From positions 2,249,747 through 2,313,746 of the forward strand of contig NC_089179.1 in assembly GCF_947507565.1 (NCBI RefSeq): a DNA stretch of 64,000 bases. The letters run 5' to 3'. Position 1 is the stretch's first letter; each line of letters begins with the position of its first letter. This stretch comes from Oscarella lobularis. Lineage: Eukaryota > Porifera > Homoscleromorpha > Homosclerophorida > Oscarellidae. Both the position numbers and the translations under genes were made by a program. Below are positions 41,100 to 51,749 of the stretch, one piece after another. The notes under the pieces are model-generated. The model saw only the letters and a list, made by a program, of their open reading frames with translations, searched no databases and had not been told where the DNA came from.

Positions 41100-43675
41100 T
41101 CAGCAAATAGTCGTCGTCTTCTTGAGCTGTTGCCTCTCGTAGGCTGCTGAGAAAGTGAACGCTATTGGAGAAAACGATATGGGTACACCAATACCTTTCG
41201 ACATTGAACTAACCTGCAGTCGTATAGAGGACACATTTGTTAGAACCTCTTTCATTGAAGGATTTTCGCATCTCCCACCCTTCCCTCTTTGCTGGCCAAA
41301 GTAGTTCTCTAGTGGGTCTTGGCTCAGATGCTCACTTAGAATAAAAGCATTTTGTCCTTCTGAGGCGCGAAGAACCGTCGTGGACAATTCAATGAATGAC
41401 TTCACTACATGAAACAGTTCTCACTGTGAATGGTACATTACAGAAGACAGTCTTTTACCCGTCATCATCCATCCGTCAAATGTTTCTCTGCTGAGTCCCA
41501 TCCGGCGCCTATCTGATGCGGTGAGGTTAGGAATAGACAGGGTGTATTCATTCCACTCTCTCAGATATTCCAGGAAGACATTGGTGAGCCACTAAGAAAG
41601 ACGTAATCACGTTCAGTCTGTTTATTCATTCTGAAATACCGCGAAACGCTCGTCGTCTGCAGTAGTGTATCCTCTCCTCTCTGGCTTCTTGTCGTGCAAA
41701 TTTCTGACGTTCAGACAATCAAATGCCTTATCAAACATGCGAACGAATCGAATTGCTTCCCTTGCTCCAGCTATTTGGAAGTGCTCCATGCCGTGTGCGA
41801 CAGACTGACTAAGGACCTACGCTGCAATTATAGAAAAGATAAAGTGGCTTGGCGTTTTTATCTCACCTGTGCAGCCAAATCGACTCGCATGCGGGAATAA
41901 TTCGTAAGTTGGACGTGCTCCAATCGCAGCTTGCCAAGCAAGTAAAGGCCCGACTCCTGAACGCTCTTTTGATTTAGATGGTACAAGTCGGCGAGATGCT
42001 TCCAGGAGATTGATTCGCCGTTAATCTTTAAAGCAAATATCACTCCAAATCTGTCAACTATTTGAGTACCTACCGTCATATTTCGGGTACGACTGTTAGG
42101 AGACGAATGAGACCAACAGTTTCGCGTTGTCTTCAACAAGTGCGGGACGTCAGAGAAGAAGTAGACGTAGCGGGGCTCCTCGCTGTAGGGGTTTAGCGCT
42201 CGATAGGGTACGCCGCTTCCCTGTTCTGCTGACATCGTGAAAAACTTTCGATTAGATGATGCTCCATCTCCCGTCATTCCAACAACCGTCAGGCCAGTCA
42301 GTTCTACTTGACGGACAGCTTGCCAGAGAACTGAACAGAGGACGTCCGCAGTAGCTCCTGTTGTTGCAAAGTGAGCGAATGGAAATTTTAATGCAGGGCA
42401 CAGCCCCCGAATCATGACAACCAGCACTTTAGTAGCTACATCTGGTCTTGTCATAGATGAGCTTGTCAGTGATCTTTCAAGGGCTTGCAGCTTATTTTCC
42501 ACGCTGGAAAGGTCGACGAAGCCAATAACATTGTCGTCGTGCTTGCTGAAAACGAGGTCCTCTCTGATTCGCATTTCGTCGAAAGTCAGGATGACATACT
42601 TCTGGTAGGAAGACAGGCTCTCAACATTGGCCTCCGTTGCAAGTAAGTCATTGACTTCTGACTAAAAACCAGCACGATTCTGGAAGGCGTGAGTGTAATC
42701 GCGGAGAGTACGAAGAGAGGGGAGTTGGATAAACCCTGCACTCCTCATGTTGTCATAGGCACTACCAGACTGCATATACAAATTCAATGCCCATCTAATA
42801 ATGAGCGGATGCCATCTCATCCCCCGACTACTGCGAACTCGTGAGGCCTTCAACTGCTGCTCCCAAAATATTCTACGAAAGGATCCTTCTGGGAAACCTT
42901 TCATGATGTCGTCGTTGAGAGACGTCATGAGTGACTGCACATCCTCGTGACTGTCCGAACCCAGTTCGATTCCATCAGCTTCACTGGCTGCACGAATTTT
43001 CATTTCAATGCGCCGTATACGCTGGAGTGCAGTACGGCGTTCACGAGCAAGAGCGTTAACTTTCTCTCGCAACTGCGGTGTACGGAGCAACCGGTTGCTG
43101 GTGTACTTGCTTACGATCTTCCTCTCGAGGGGGACGGCGCTCATCATTTGCAGTGCACCCCGATACGACGTACAGGCGGCGCAACTCCGCCTTGACGACG
43201 TAAGCAGCAATGAGCAGTCCACTCTCCTGACCGTATGGACAAAGACTTCGCCCTTGAAGGCAAAGCTACTGTGAGAGTCCAGTGCAGCCAGAACTGACCC
43301 CTTTATGTCTCTGAGGAATCCTTTCCTCGAACGACACAGTTGGACAAAGCGTAAATCTGGATTTCCGGGACAGATGAAGAGAGAGTCGAGGAAAGACGTA
43401 AATGTTCTAAAATTATCCAATGTGATCGCTTCTGGACTCGGGAAACGCGCATCGTCAATTTTCTTTAGAACGGAAAAGTCAACGTCTTTGTGTCGAACAA
43501 AGAGGCTACTCAAGCCCGTGGAGCGGACTGTAGCGCTCATTATGACGGAAGTAGGCCTGTCTCCTCCTGTTGGACGTATAGGATCCTCTGGTGGCGACAC
43601 AACTTTGGAAACGACGACTGCTCCATCTGTTGCGTTGCTTTCATGCCAGTTGTTGGTTCCGGAAGACCTATTCAT
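41100..43675 (-). CDS. P-element-type transposase, several exons
   Basis: Exon 43,675-42,662 ends in RWHPLIIRWALNLYMQSGSA and SAGFIQLPSLRTLRDYTHA, then EMRIREDLVFSKHDDNVIGF (42,574-41,858) with GMTGDGASSNRKFF, FFSDVPHLLKTTRNCW and ISWKHLADLYHLNQ. Further exons give SVAHGMEHFQIAG (about 41,840-41,660), FLEYLREWNEYTLSIPNL (41,590-41,455) and FILSEHLSQDPLENYFGQQR (41,405-41,100). These are the THAP9/P-element transposase motifs in order. A coiled-coil-like stretch (EKVNALARERRTALQRIRRI) precedes the core. A first exon may lie at 43,716-44,046 (MPRKRGSQLT...). No THAP finger was seen. I found no certain lesion. Confidence 0.8.
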
Positions 43676-44483
43676 GGCTTAGCAAGACTGACAAAGAGGA
43701 TATAGAATTTAGGACTCACTTGTGAGATGCAACCAATTCTGACGCGGATTGGGGGACGGCGAGGGTTTCTGACGTCGGCTCAAAGGGGACGGCGAGGGTT
43801 TCTGACGTCGGTTCAAGAGACTCGGACAGCAGCCCGACAGCTACGGGAGGTCGACGTGGCCGGTATTTTGTTCTGCACGTCAATTGACTTCCTCTCTTTC
43901 TCGGCATGCCGCAGTTCTGGCTCCTACGGAAAGTACGCCATGTCACGCGAAGGAACACGATAACTGAGTCCAAACTGCAATAGCGGCACATGGGAACAAT
44001 GTATGGACAGGGAGAAAAGGGAATCGAGGCTGGTGCGTGGCCTATTTCGAAGAAGATCGACCGAAGAGGCGTGGCCATCGAGAGCGTAAAATCGTCGTAA
44101 ATATCAGCGAAAGAAGGGCCATGTTAGTCGTCGAGGCCACAGTGACATATGGTGAGGTATGATCGACCATACTTAGCCTATTGAGCTACGCTACGACGAA
44201 CAGTAATGGCATAGTTCGACCGAGGAGTATGCGAGTGCGTTATCGCGCGATTTTGCCAAAAGAGGACGCTTTACGGGAGAAACGGAGCCATCGACTACGT
44301 ACCCAGGTATTCGATGTCACCGTTCGTATTGGGAAATAGCGATAGCAACGCCAAACAAGTCGAAAAAACAGAGTTTGGAGATGAAGTATACGGGACCGCT
44401 CTATGCAAATCCGCAAAGACCCTAGCTTCAGCGAAAGTGGTCACGTGATGCGGAGATGCCTATCCATCTCTATTTAATCTATG

Positions 44484-44490
44484 GCTACAC
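44484..44490. repeat. P-element target duplication, right copy (GCTACAC)
   Basis: Matches 39,928-39,934. Confidence 0.8.
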
Positions 44491-44854
44491 GAACGTCTGT
44501 TACCCACCCAGCCGTAAAAAACTTGTACCCGTCCAGACTTTTGTACGCCTTCAATGATTCTTTCGTGTACAGGCTTGGAGTGTTGAAAAGACAGTTGTAG
44601 ACGTCAGGAAATTCGATAGAAGGCCAAGCGTCACTCGTTGCAGCTGAATCTATCACGTACGGATCGTCAACGTCGGGACCCATAATGGCGAGTTTCTCCA
44701 AGTAGCGACTCTTAGCTTCGTCTTCGAGAGCGAAAGAGTAGGAGGAAAAGCGTTGCGAAGACATGGCAGTAAGCGAATAGGCCGCTGCTAGCGCGTGCGA
44801 GTGAACAGCGCCTACCACCCAAACCCCCAAGTCTTTTTTGCCACCCATGCGCAC
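44487..44854 (-). pseudogene. SWIM zinc-finger protein, 5' part (split by the P element)
   Basis: The frame gives WPSIEFPDVYNCLFNTPSLY, KESLKAYKSLDGYKFFTAGW and VTDVRVA, then runs into the P-element end. FPDVYxYLVxTPSxYTxExLKAYKSLDGYxxF..GWV is the conserved block upstream of the SWIM finger in these proteins. Joining to the 3' part leaves a one-base frame difference, so either the gene had already shifted or the target site was altered. The start is uncertain (ATG at 44,854, or 44,764 in MSSQRFSSYSFALEDEAKS). Confidence 0.7.
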
Positions 44855-45039
44855 GTCCCTGTGACGTCATGAATATGATCTATTGTATTGGCAGCATCGA
44901 CGGCAAGCATATTGTTATTCAGGCTCCCAAAGGAAGAGGGTCAATGTATTTTAACTATAAACATACTCACAGGATAGGATAGTACTCTTTGCGACTTGCG
45001 ACGCCAAATATTGCATTACCTTACTCAACATAGGCGATT

Positions 45040-45438
45040 ATGGAAGCCACAGCGACGGTGGTGTCAGTAGCGTCCATCATCTCGTCTGCGCTGAATCCAA
45101 GCCTGCACAGCTCAAATTACCTCTACAACGCCAATCCGAAGAAATGCATGTACTGCACGAATTCCGACGGCGATCACACGACGGCTCAATGCGCCTTGCG
45201 CGCAGGATAGGACCGGTACCCGCCTCCACGCTCGATGGACGGCGAGAACGCGCTAGGCAACGGAAAGAGCTCGGTGTGTCGTCTTTACAATTATGCGGGG
45301 AGCGGGTGCCATTACCAAAATTGCGTTTACAAGCATGCGTGCGCACGCTGCGGCAAGAGACACAGTGCCCGTGAGTGCAAGCAGCAGCCGGCACAGCAGC
45401 AGGGAAACGCCCCTCCGGCCGGTGGGTCGGTCGACGCG
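45040..45438 (+). pseudogene. gag-like zinc-knuckle protein of DIRS copy 2
   Basis: MEATATVVSVASIISSALNP opens a frame to about 45,210 with CMYCTNSDGDHTTAQCALRA, a zinc knuckle. In a second frame from 45,235: SVCRLYNYAGSGCHYQNCVY and HACARCGKRHSARECKQQPA, a CCCH plus a CCHC knuckle, as in the first ORF of tyrosine-recombinase retrotransposons. A frame break lies between. Likely role: nucleic-acid-binding structural protein. Confidence 0.6.
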
Positions 45439-45789
45439 TGACCGACGGACCGTGAGCTAGGTTTTCTGTAAGGGTACGGGCGCGGGGTGTTTCAGCGTTG
45501 GTCCTGCCAACGGGCGTACGTTGTGTTCGATAGTCGGTCGGCTATCGGGTTTCCTTTTTTTGGAGCGCCCTGACGGAAGTGCGAAGGTTGTTTGTGGCAG
45601 CGGAGTATTGCGCAGTACGTAGAGCATTCAAAAAAAGAGAGCATCTAACCTCGTCGCGTCGATTGGGACCGGGGACCTCGGAGCGCGGGAGGCACATAGA
45701 GGAGATCTCCCATTCACTTTTGTCTCATGGCTTAGGCGACTGCGGCTAGAACGGAACGAGCGAGATAAGCACTAAAGTCGTCTCTCGAG

Positions 45790-46398
45790 GCGTTGGATTG
45801 GGCTAGCGGTTCACTGACGGTGCGCTAGGAGGCTTGGGAGAGGCTTTCGCCTTCCCCGTTGCGAATATTTGCTTGGATCCGGGCGCTCGGGCGCTCGAGC
45901 ACTTTCCGGACGCTCGGTTCACACGGTGGCTCCTGTCCGGCTTAACCAATGGGTTTCGTATCGGCTGCGCGGCGCGGCCGATTAGCAAATCCGCCGGGCG
46001 ACACCATCGCTCCGCGTCACTTCACCCGGCACCGGTGGACGACTTTCTGATCGCGGAAATCGCGGCGGGGCGCATCTTGCAAGGGTCCACTCTGACCCGA
46101 AGCGTCAGCTGCTCTCTGGATTAGCCCATTCGGGGTAATCCCCAAGTCGAACCCGCCGGGTCTGCCGCAAAAATGAAGATCGATTGTCGATCTTTCCGCG
46201 CCTCTTGGACGCGGAGTTAACGACTTCATAGAGGAAGAGAGTTGCTCAACGTCGTACGTGCGGGTGGTGGACGCTGTCCGGCGTTGCGCACTACTGGGCG
46301 AGGGAACGCTGATGGTCAAGATCAACCTCAAAAATGCCTACCGAATGGTGCTGGTTCACCTCGCAGACAGACACTGTCTGGGCGTGCAATGGCGGTTA
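45790..46398 (+). pseudogene. DIRS copy 2 reverse transcriptase, N-terminal part
   Basis: Blocks: ALEHFPDARFTRWLLSGLTN, PFGVIPKSNPPGLPQK-stop-RSIVDLSAPLGRGVND, SYVRVVDAVRRCALLGEGTL, MVKINLKNAYRMVLVHLADR. The K-I-N-L-K-N-A-Y block is RT motif A, where an Asp is usual (K-x-D-I/L-K). Here it is Asn, so the RT would be inactive even without the frame changes. 45,440-45,790 is GC-rich with no frame supported. Confidence 0.65.
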
Positions 46399-46413
46399 CA
46401 GTGCATCCCACGT
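46399..46413 (+). repeat. left terminal inverted repeat of element D
   Basis: CAGTGCATCCCACGT, preceded by TA at 46,397-46,398. The reverse complement lies at 49,514-49,528. Confidence 0.85.
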
Positions 46414-46823
46414 CTAAACGCAAAAAAGTCTCGGCCAATTTTAACATCTTCCAAACAGTTTTTTACCGGTAGCTTAGTCTATATAGAGTACTAAAAGAAT
46501 AAAGATTACGAAACAAACGAGTTTAAGATGCGGCCTCCTTTTGGGGAACACGGGCCAAGCATCCGGGTTTTGTACGGGTGTCTTGGCTTTCTCGCGCATG
46601 GTTTGAATGGATTTTTTTCCCCTTCGTCTGCAACACCTCTCCAACCGGTGTTTTTAAACACCAGCACGTCTTCGTCTACTCCTGGCTCGTCGATAGAGGA
46701 TGGCAGGCGACCGAAGCGTGCCTCACTGAGCCGCGCTTCCAATTTCATTACCCTAGTACTACAACAGGATGCACAAATTGAAGCCTCGATGGGACGCCGC
46801 GAAAGGCGGTCGAACAGCTGGAC

Positions 46824-48284
46824 GTGGTCGGAAGCGACAGTGATCGTCCACTTCTGTCGGAGACGGCTAAATCTCGAGAACGTCAAGAAGAACTCGATGT
46901 CGCTCGCGTTCGCGTTGATGAATGGATAGCCGATCTTCAAGACATTGATCGACGAATGTTCGCCGCCTATCTTGTGTGTCAGAACGTCGACCTAGGGATC
47001 ACGAAAGCGTGCGAAAGAGCTGCGTCCGTCGTTGGCTGCAACGGAAAACAGTTCGTCGCTGGGTGACGTCAATTGCCGCTGATAATGAGTCTAATTGTGA
47101 AGACGTTCGTGAAAAGCAGAACGGGCCTGTCTGGCTTCTTGACGGAGAGGCGGAGCTTCAACTGATGATGAGAGTTTATCCGAGGCAACAGCGTCCGCAA
47201 AGGAGAACCCAACCTCACGGTGTCTGACGTGCAGACATACGTAAATTCGAATGTCCTTCCTTCCCCTTCTTGGAAACGAAAATTTGGTTGTTGGAAGAAG
47301 TACAATTCATCGGTGGATGACTCGTCTGGGCTTCTCGGTGACCAAGTACAAGAAGGGGTCTATATCGATGGACATGAAAGAGCTGACGTCGTACAACGCC
47401 GTGGAGAATACTTCGATGAAATGGAGGAGTTTGACAGAATCGGCCTTATCAGAGTGTATCACGACTGCATCTTTCACTCTAACGACGACCAACCCTCCTT
47501 TTGGTGCGACGCCTCCTTTAATCCAGTGAAATCCAAATCGGAGGGCCGAGCTATTATGGTCTCCGATTTCATTGTTGAAGCTGATAGAAGCTTCTTGGAA
47601 GTCGGTGGAACCAGAGAAGGGTACTGGAATGCTCATCGATTCAAAGATCAAATGTCGAAGGCAATCGGCATTTTCAATTTTAAGTACCCTGGACGGAAGG
47701 CTCTTTTTGTCCTCGACAACAGCCCTTGCCATCGCCGCATGCCAAGTAACGCTCTCAATGCCAAAGCAATGAATAGGGGGCCAGCAGGACGTCAGCCTGT
47801 TATGCATGACACTGTGTGGAACGGAAGGCCTCAATCGCTGGTAGACGAGAACGGCATACCAAAAGGGCTAGATTGTGTGCTGGGCGAAAGAGGAGTCGAT
47901 GTGCGTGGAAAATCCAGGGATCAGCTCCGCGCTATCCTGTCGTCGCACGAAGACTTCAGATCGGAACCAAACGAAATCGAAAAAATCGTTCGTCACTCAG
48001 GACACGGGGTAATTTACCTGCCAAAGTTCCACTGCGAGCTCAACCCAATTGAGCGTGTCTGGTGTTCTGCTAAGCAGTACACACGTTCGCACTGTGACTA
48101 CACGATCAGGGGCTTTGCTCGACGATTCCCCAGAGTCTCGATCGCATTGCAGCAAGAACTATTGAAGGCTTCTTTAGCGGTTTCCGTCAATACGAAAAGC
48201 TCTATCGCGAAGGTTTATCTGTAGAAGCCTTGGAGAAAGCTATACGCGTGTGCAAGTCCCACCGGAGAGTTTCCGTTGGAAACT
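46824..48284 (+). pseudogene. DDE transposase of element D
   Basis: N-terminal blocks: VGSDSDRPLLSETAKSRERQ, DIDRRMFAAYLVCQNVDLGI, ACERAASVVGCNGK (HTH-like). With frame changes these continue to LTVSDVQTYVNSNVLP, GRSTIHRWMTRLGFSVTKYK and VYIDGHERADVV. The main frame from about 47,355 has LIRVYHDCIFHSNDDQPSFW (first Asp), GRKALFVLDNSPCHRRM (second Asp), LPKFHCELNPIERVWCSAKQ (Glu) and, after a shift near 48,118, IPQSLDRIAARTIEGFFSGF to a TAA near 48,284. At least four frame changes, so inactive, but all three catalytic residues are readable. Unlike copy B it shows no introns in the catalytic half. Confidence 0.75.
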
Positions 48285-48389
48285 AAGTGGGCACCCCCGG
48301 CTTTTTAAAAGCCACTCTCGGTTTTTCTAAAAACCAACCCCGGCTTTTCTAAAAGTCACCTAATTTTAAACAAAGAGAGCTCAACACCT

Positions 48390-49010
48390 TTATTGTATTC
48401 GACCTCTTTTAGGCTGAAAAATAGAGTACGATTCGTCCGAATTATATTCGTCTTCTTCAGTCAATGTTGGAGACAATGGTGGTGGAGTTGTGTCTCCTGC
48501 ACTCTCCGCGGGCAAATCTTCCTCGCTGTCGTCTTCTCCATAGTCGAGGAAATCCGGATTCAGTCCGAGGTCTTCTATTTCCGTGAATAGTCGAAAACTC
48601 GTCTCCAATTTTTCCACGGTCGACTCGATGACAGAGACTGTTATTTTGCAATCCCGAACCCGGAATCTCCAGCTCATTGAGCCTCGTACGTCACTGGAAT
48701 ATGGCTCTCCGATGACCTTGCTAAAAGCACCAAATTAGCGATTTTGTCAAAAATGATTTTATGCATTTATTTACCCGACCACAGATATCCAGCCATTATC
48801 AATCGGCTCAGAAAGCACTCTAGCGACATCGCGATCAACGTGGCCGACTTTGAAGCGACCCAGCCAAGCGCCGATCGCGTTCGCATCGTGAGAATTCGTC
48901 CTTTCGCGTGCCAAAACGACGTTTTCACCGTCGGCGTCTTCGATGTAGCCGGAGTAAAAACGAATTCCTCTAATTTGGCAAAGAAACGAAAAAACGGGAA
49001 CGGAAGACAT
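48390..49010 (-). CDS. HIRAN-domain protein (element D partner gene)
   Basis: Exon 1 (49,010-48,775): MSSVPVFSFLCQIRGIRFYS, then VVLARERTNSHDANAIGAWL and FKVGHVDRDVARVLSEP. A 54-bp GT-AG intron (48,774-48,721) joins GG|C, giving ISVVGKVIGEPYSSDVRG. Exon 2 continues MSWRFRVRDCKITVSVIEST to an acidic, Ser/Pro-rich tail ending IFQPKRGRIQ. RERTNSHDANAI...VGHV is a good HIRAN match (HLTF: RDPNNPYDKNAI...VGHL). It lacks frameshifts, although its transposase partner has several. At about 190 residues it is the longest HIRAN copy here. Confidence 0.8.
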
Positions 49011-49513
49011 TTCTGCTACGCTAATAGAGCTACATGTGCTTTACCAGGTGTTTCGACAATTTGAGCTTGTTCGGGAAAATCGCTCGAAAGCGAATGGAAA
49101 GAGCCTATCTCCTAATCATGCTGCGATAAGTGGATTGGCGGTCGTTCCGTTTAGCCACACATTAGCCTAACGTAATTTAGGCACGCCCCGCGCAAAAATC
49201 GCCCTACGGCCGACGACAGAATGGTTCCGGAAAGCCCAAAGAGTTCTCGAAGAACTAAAAGCGATAAAGGTGTTACAACTAGCCGCTGCTAAAGAAATCA
49301 CTGCGCTTGTCTCAAAAATAGCCTAACGTTCATCGAAGGACTACTTACTATCTCCTCGCTCAACTAAAATCTGAAATGAATTATCGTCAAACGAGACATC
49401 TCGGCAGGTAGAGGAAAGACCAAAGAACATATGGATGTAGGTTTGTACTTTATTTGCAAAGAAAAACGAAACAAACGCAGGTAAAACAGTAAGACACGCC
49501 CATTTTCGATCTG

Positions 49514-49528
49514 ACGTGGGATGCACTG
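49514..49528 (-). repeat. right terminal inverted repeat of element D
   Basis: ACGTGGGATGCACTG, followed by TA at 49,529-49,530. Between the HIRAN start and this end (49,011-49,513) nothing else coding is seen. Confidence 0.85.
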
Positions 49529-49530
49529 TA

Positions 49531-51519
49531 GGTCTTACTTGAACACGGCACTGCCATTCGACCTACGGTCGGCCCCGTTCATCTTCTCTGCGGTTGCGGA
49601 CGCCCTGCTCTGGGTAATGTATCGGCGCGGCATTTTGTCCGGAGTACACTACCTGGACGACAATCTATTCTTAGGACGGCCGGGTTCGCTTGAGGGCGCC
49701 TGCAACCGTGAGATCGCCTTAGCCACATGCGACGAGTTAGGGGTCCCTATTGCGGCGCATAAGGTCGAGGGACCCACGACGCAGCTGGCCTGGGCTTAGA
49801 GCTCGATACGTCGGAGCAGGTACTTGCAAGAGGGAATGATGGCAAGGATCGCGGCCGAGCTCGAAAAATGAAAGAGGCGAGTTTCCTGCTCTAGACGGGA
49901 CCTGCAGGAACTCATCGGCCTCCTGCAACATACAGCGACAGTGGTGCCGGCGCGCCGCGCTTTCTTGCGCTGGCTTATTGACTTGACGAGGGGCCAACCC
50001 CAACCGGAATGGCGCGTCTATTTGGTAGACGCCGCTCGGGCTGATCTACGGCGGTGGCGCGCGATTTTCCCGCACTGGAACGGGTCGGTGAAATTTTCAC
50101 TCTTCGTGACGGAAGCCTCCGGCTCGTGGGGCTGCGGAGCCGTTTGGCAATTCCAATTGTGTCAGTTGCAATGGTGCGATCGCTGGGCTTCGCGCACGAT
50201 TGCCGAAAGAGCCTCTCCCTGTGGTGCTGGCAGCGGCACTGTGGGGTGCAGGGAGGTCGGGCGCTCCCGTGTTGCTGCGCTCGCACAACACAACAGTTGT
50301 GTCTGCCGTGGCCACGGGATCGTCGCGGGATTCCTCGGTCATGCCCCTGCTACGCACCCTTCAATTCTACGCCAAACACTTCGTCTTTTCGTGGCGGGCG
50401 CGACACCTCCCGGGAATCTCCAATACGCTGGCCGACCTAATTTCGCGTGACGAATCTCGTGTGCAGATTTTGACGCTGGCGCCATGACTATCGCCGGAGC
50501 CAGCGCGGATCCTCCAGCCGCTATTGGAGCTACTGTGCCCACCGACGCTTCCGCGGGGTTCGCCGCACTGGAGTCAGATCTTTCTGCAATCATTGCCAGC
50601 GGCGTCGCCGATTGCACTCGCCGCGTCTATGCCGCCGGACAACGTCGATTTGTGAATTTTTGCAGTCGCTTTCTCGTTGACGCCGCTTCCAGCGGTCAAA
50701 CGAACGTTGTGCCTATTTTGCGCACAAATGTCCAGGGACGGTTTACGTTATTCCTCGATTAAAACTTACTTGGCAGGCGTGCGTTTTGTGCAGATTTCCG
50801 ACAGTGGTTCCGACCCGTTGGCGGGCTCCCTTCCGCAGCCCAAGCTCGCTCTGGCGGGTATAAAGCAAGTGCAAGGCCGAGCGGCACCAGATCCGCGTCT
50901 TTCCGTCACACCTACAATTTTACGCCAGCTACGGAAGGCATGGAGTCCGTTTGCTCACCTCTGGGACGTCGCGATGCTCTGGGCGGCTTGCTGCATCGGA
51001 TTCTTTGGCTTTCTTCGCTCGAGTGAATTTACGCTGCCATGCGGCGTTCGACCCGCACCGCCATTTGTCTCCCGCTGACATAGCTGTTGACTCCGTGGAA
51101 GCGCCGACCTTCGTCCGATTACGCCTAGAAGAATCAAAAGAAGAACCGTTCTGCAATGGCGTCGCCGTCGTGATCGGCAGAGCGGAGGCGGACATCTGCC
51201 CGGTGAATGCGCTGCTAGCTTACGTGGCTCGGCGTGGGATGGAGAAGGGGCCCATTTTCGTCTTTGGGGATGGCTCGGCGTTGTCGCGACAGGCGCTCGT
51301 CGACCACGTTAAACAGCCTTGCGCGCTCGTGGCATCCCCGCCGATCGCTATTCGGGCCACAGCTTTCGCATCAGCGCAGCGACATCGGCGGCGGAAGCGG
51401 GGATAGAAGACTCGACGATTCGAAGGCTCGGACAGTGGCGTAGCGACGCTTACACGCGCTATATCCAGATGGATCCGCGTGATCTGGCGAGTTTCTCGCG
51501 CCGATTAGCGGCGACGTAA
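49531..51519 (+). pseudogene. DIRS copy 2: rest of RT, RNase H and tyrosine recombinase
   Basis: RT: SYLNTALPFDLRSAPFIFSA and VHYLDDNLFLG (active site), then VPARRAFLRWLIDLTRGQ. RNase H: LFVTEASGSWGCGAVWQFQL, then LLRSHNTTVVSAV and FVFSWRARHLPGISNTLADL. Recombinase: CTRRVYAAGQRRFVNFCSRF, SSIKTYLAGVRFVQIS, MLWAACCIGFFGFLRSSEFT (Arg region), YSGHSFRISAATSAAEAGIE and RRLGQWRSDAYTRYIQ with the His-x-x-Arg, Gly-Gln-Trp and Tyr catalytic signature. Four or more frame changes. This copy keeps the recombinase C-terminus missing at 22 kb. Confidence 0.8.
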
Positions 51520-51749
51520 GCGGAGAGCGCTATTTATGGCATGAAAAACATTTTTGTCGATAGTCGCTGAGATCCCGTATACATACACTGCGGTTTGGTG
51601 TAATTTGAGTCCACTGGGAGCTGCGTCACGTCCTTGGGGGTCGCCAACGATCCCGGGCGTCTCGTTGGCGAGTGTATGGGGGTTTGGATTGGTTTCCGCA
51701 CCGGCCGGGATGATTCTCCCCGGAGAATCGGTGCACACCATCCGCCCCG

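Larger units (their letters stand above)
39935..44483 (-). mobile_element. P-type transposon with 82-bp inverted repeats and two convergent genes
   Basis: Positions 39,935-40,016 and the reverse complement of 44,402-44,483 match at 81 of 82 bases (CATAGATTAAATAGAGATGG...GGATTTGCATA). GCTACAC flanks both sides. The 4549-bp element carries the transposase on minus and a second gene on plus, meeting near 41.05 kb. It sits inside the SWIM-finger gene. The near-perfect inverted repeats suggest recent insertion, yet the accessory gene already has frameshifts. Confidence 0.9.
46399..49528 (+). mobile_element. DDE+HIRAN transposon copy D, complete ends
   Basis: Perfect 15-bp inverted repeats CAGTGCATCCCACGT, flanked by TA on both sides (46,397-46,398 and 49,529-49,530). 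It holds a DDE transposase (+) and a HIRAN gene (-), convergent, about 105 bp apart. It is inserted in the RT of DIRS copy 2. This is the reference structure for copies A and B. The 3130-bp length and TA duplication fit a Tc1/mariner-like mechanism. Confidence 0.85.
45040..51519 (+). mobile_element. DIRS-like retrotransposon copy 2, split by DDE+HIRAN element D
   Basis: In order: gag-like Cys/His protein (45,040-45,438), RT start (45,790-46,398), a 3.1-kb transposon insertion (46,399-49,528), then the rest of RT, RNase H and tyrosine recombinase (49,531-51,519). The RT breaks at LGVQWR and resumes at SYLNTALPFDLRSAP, exactly at the two inverted-repeat ends. Split direct repeats typical of DIRS were not looked for exhaustively. 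Confidence 0.75.
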
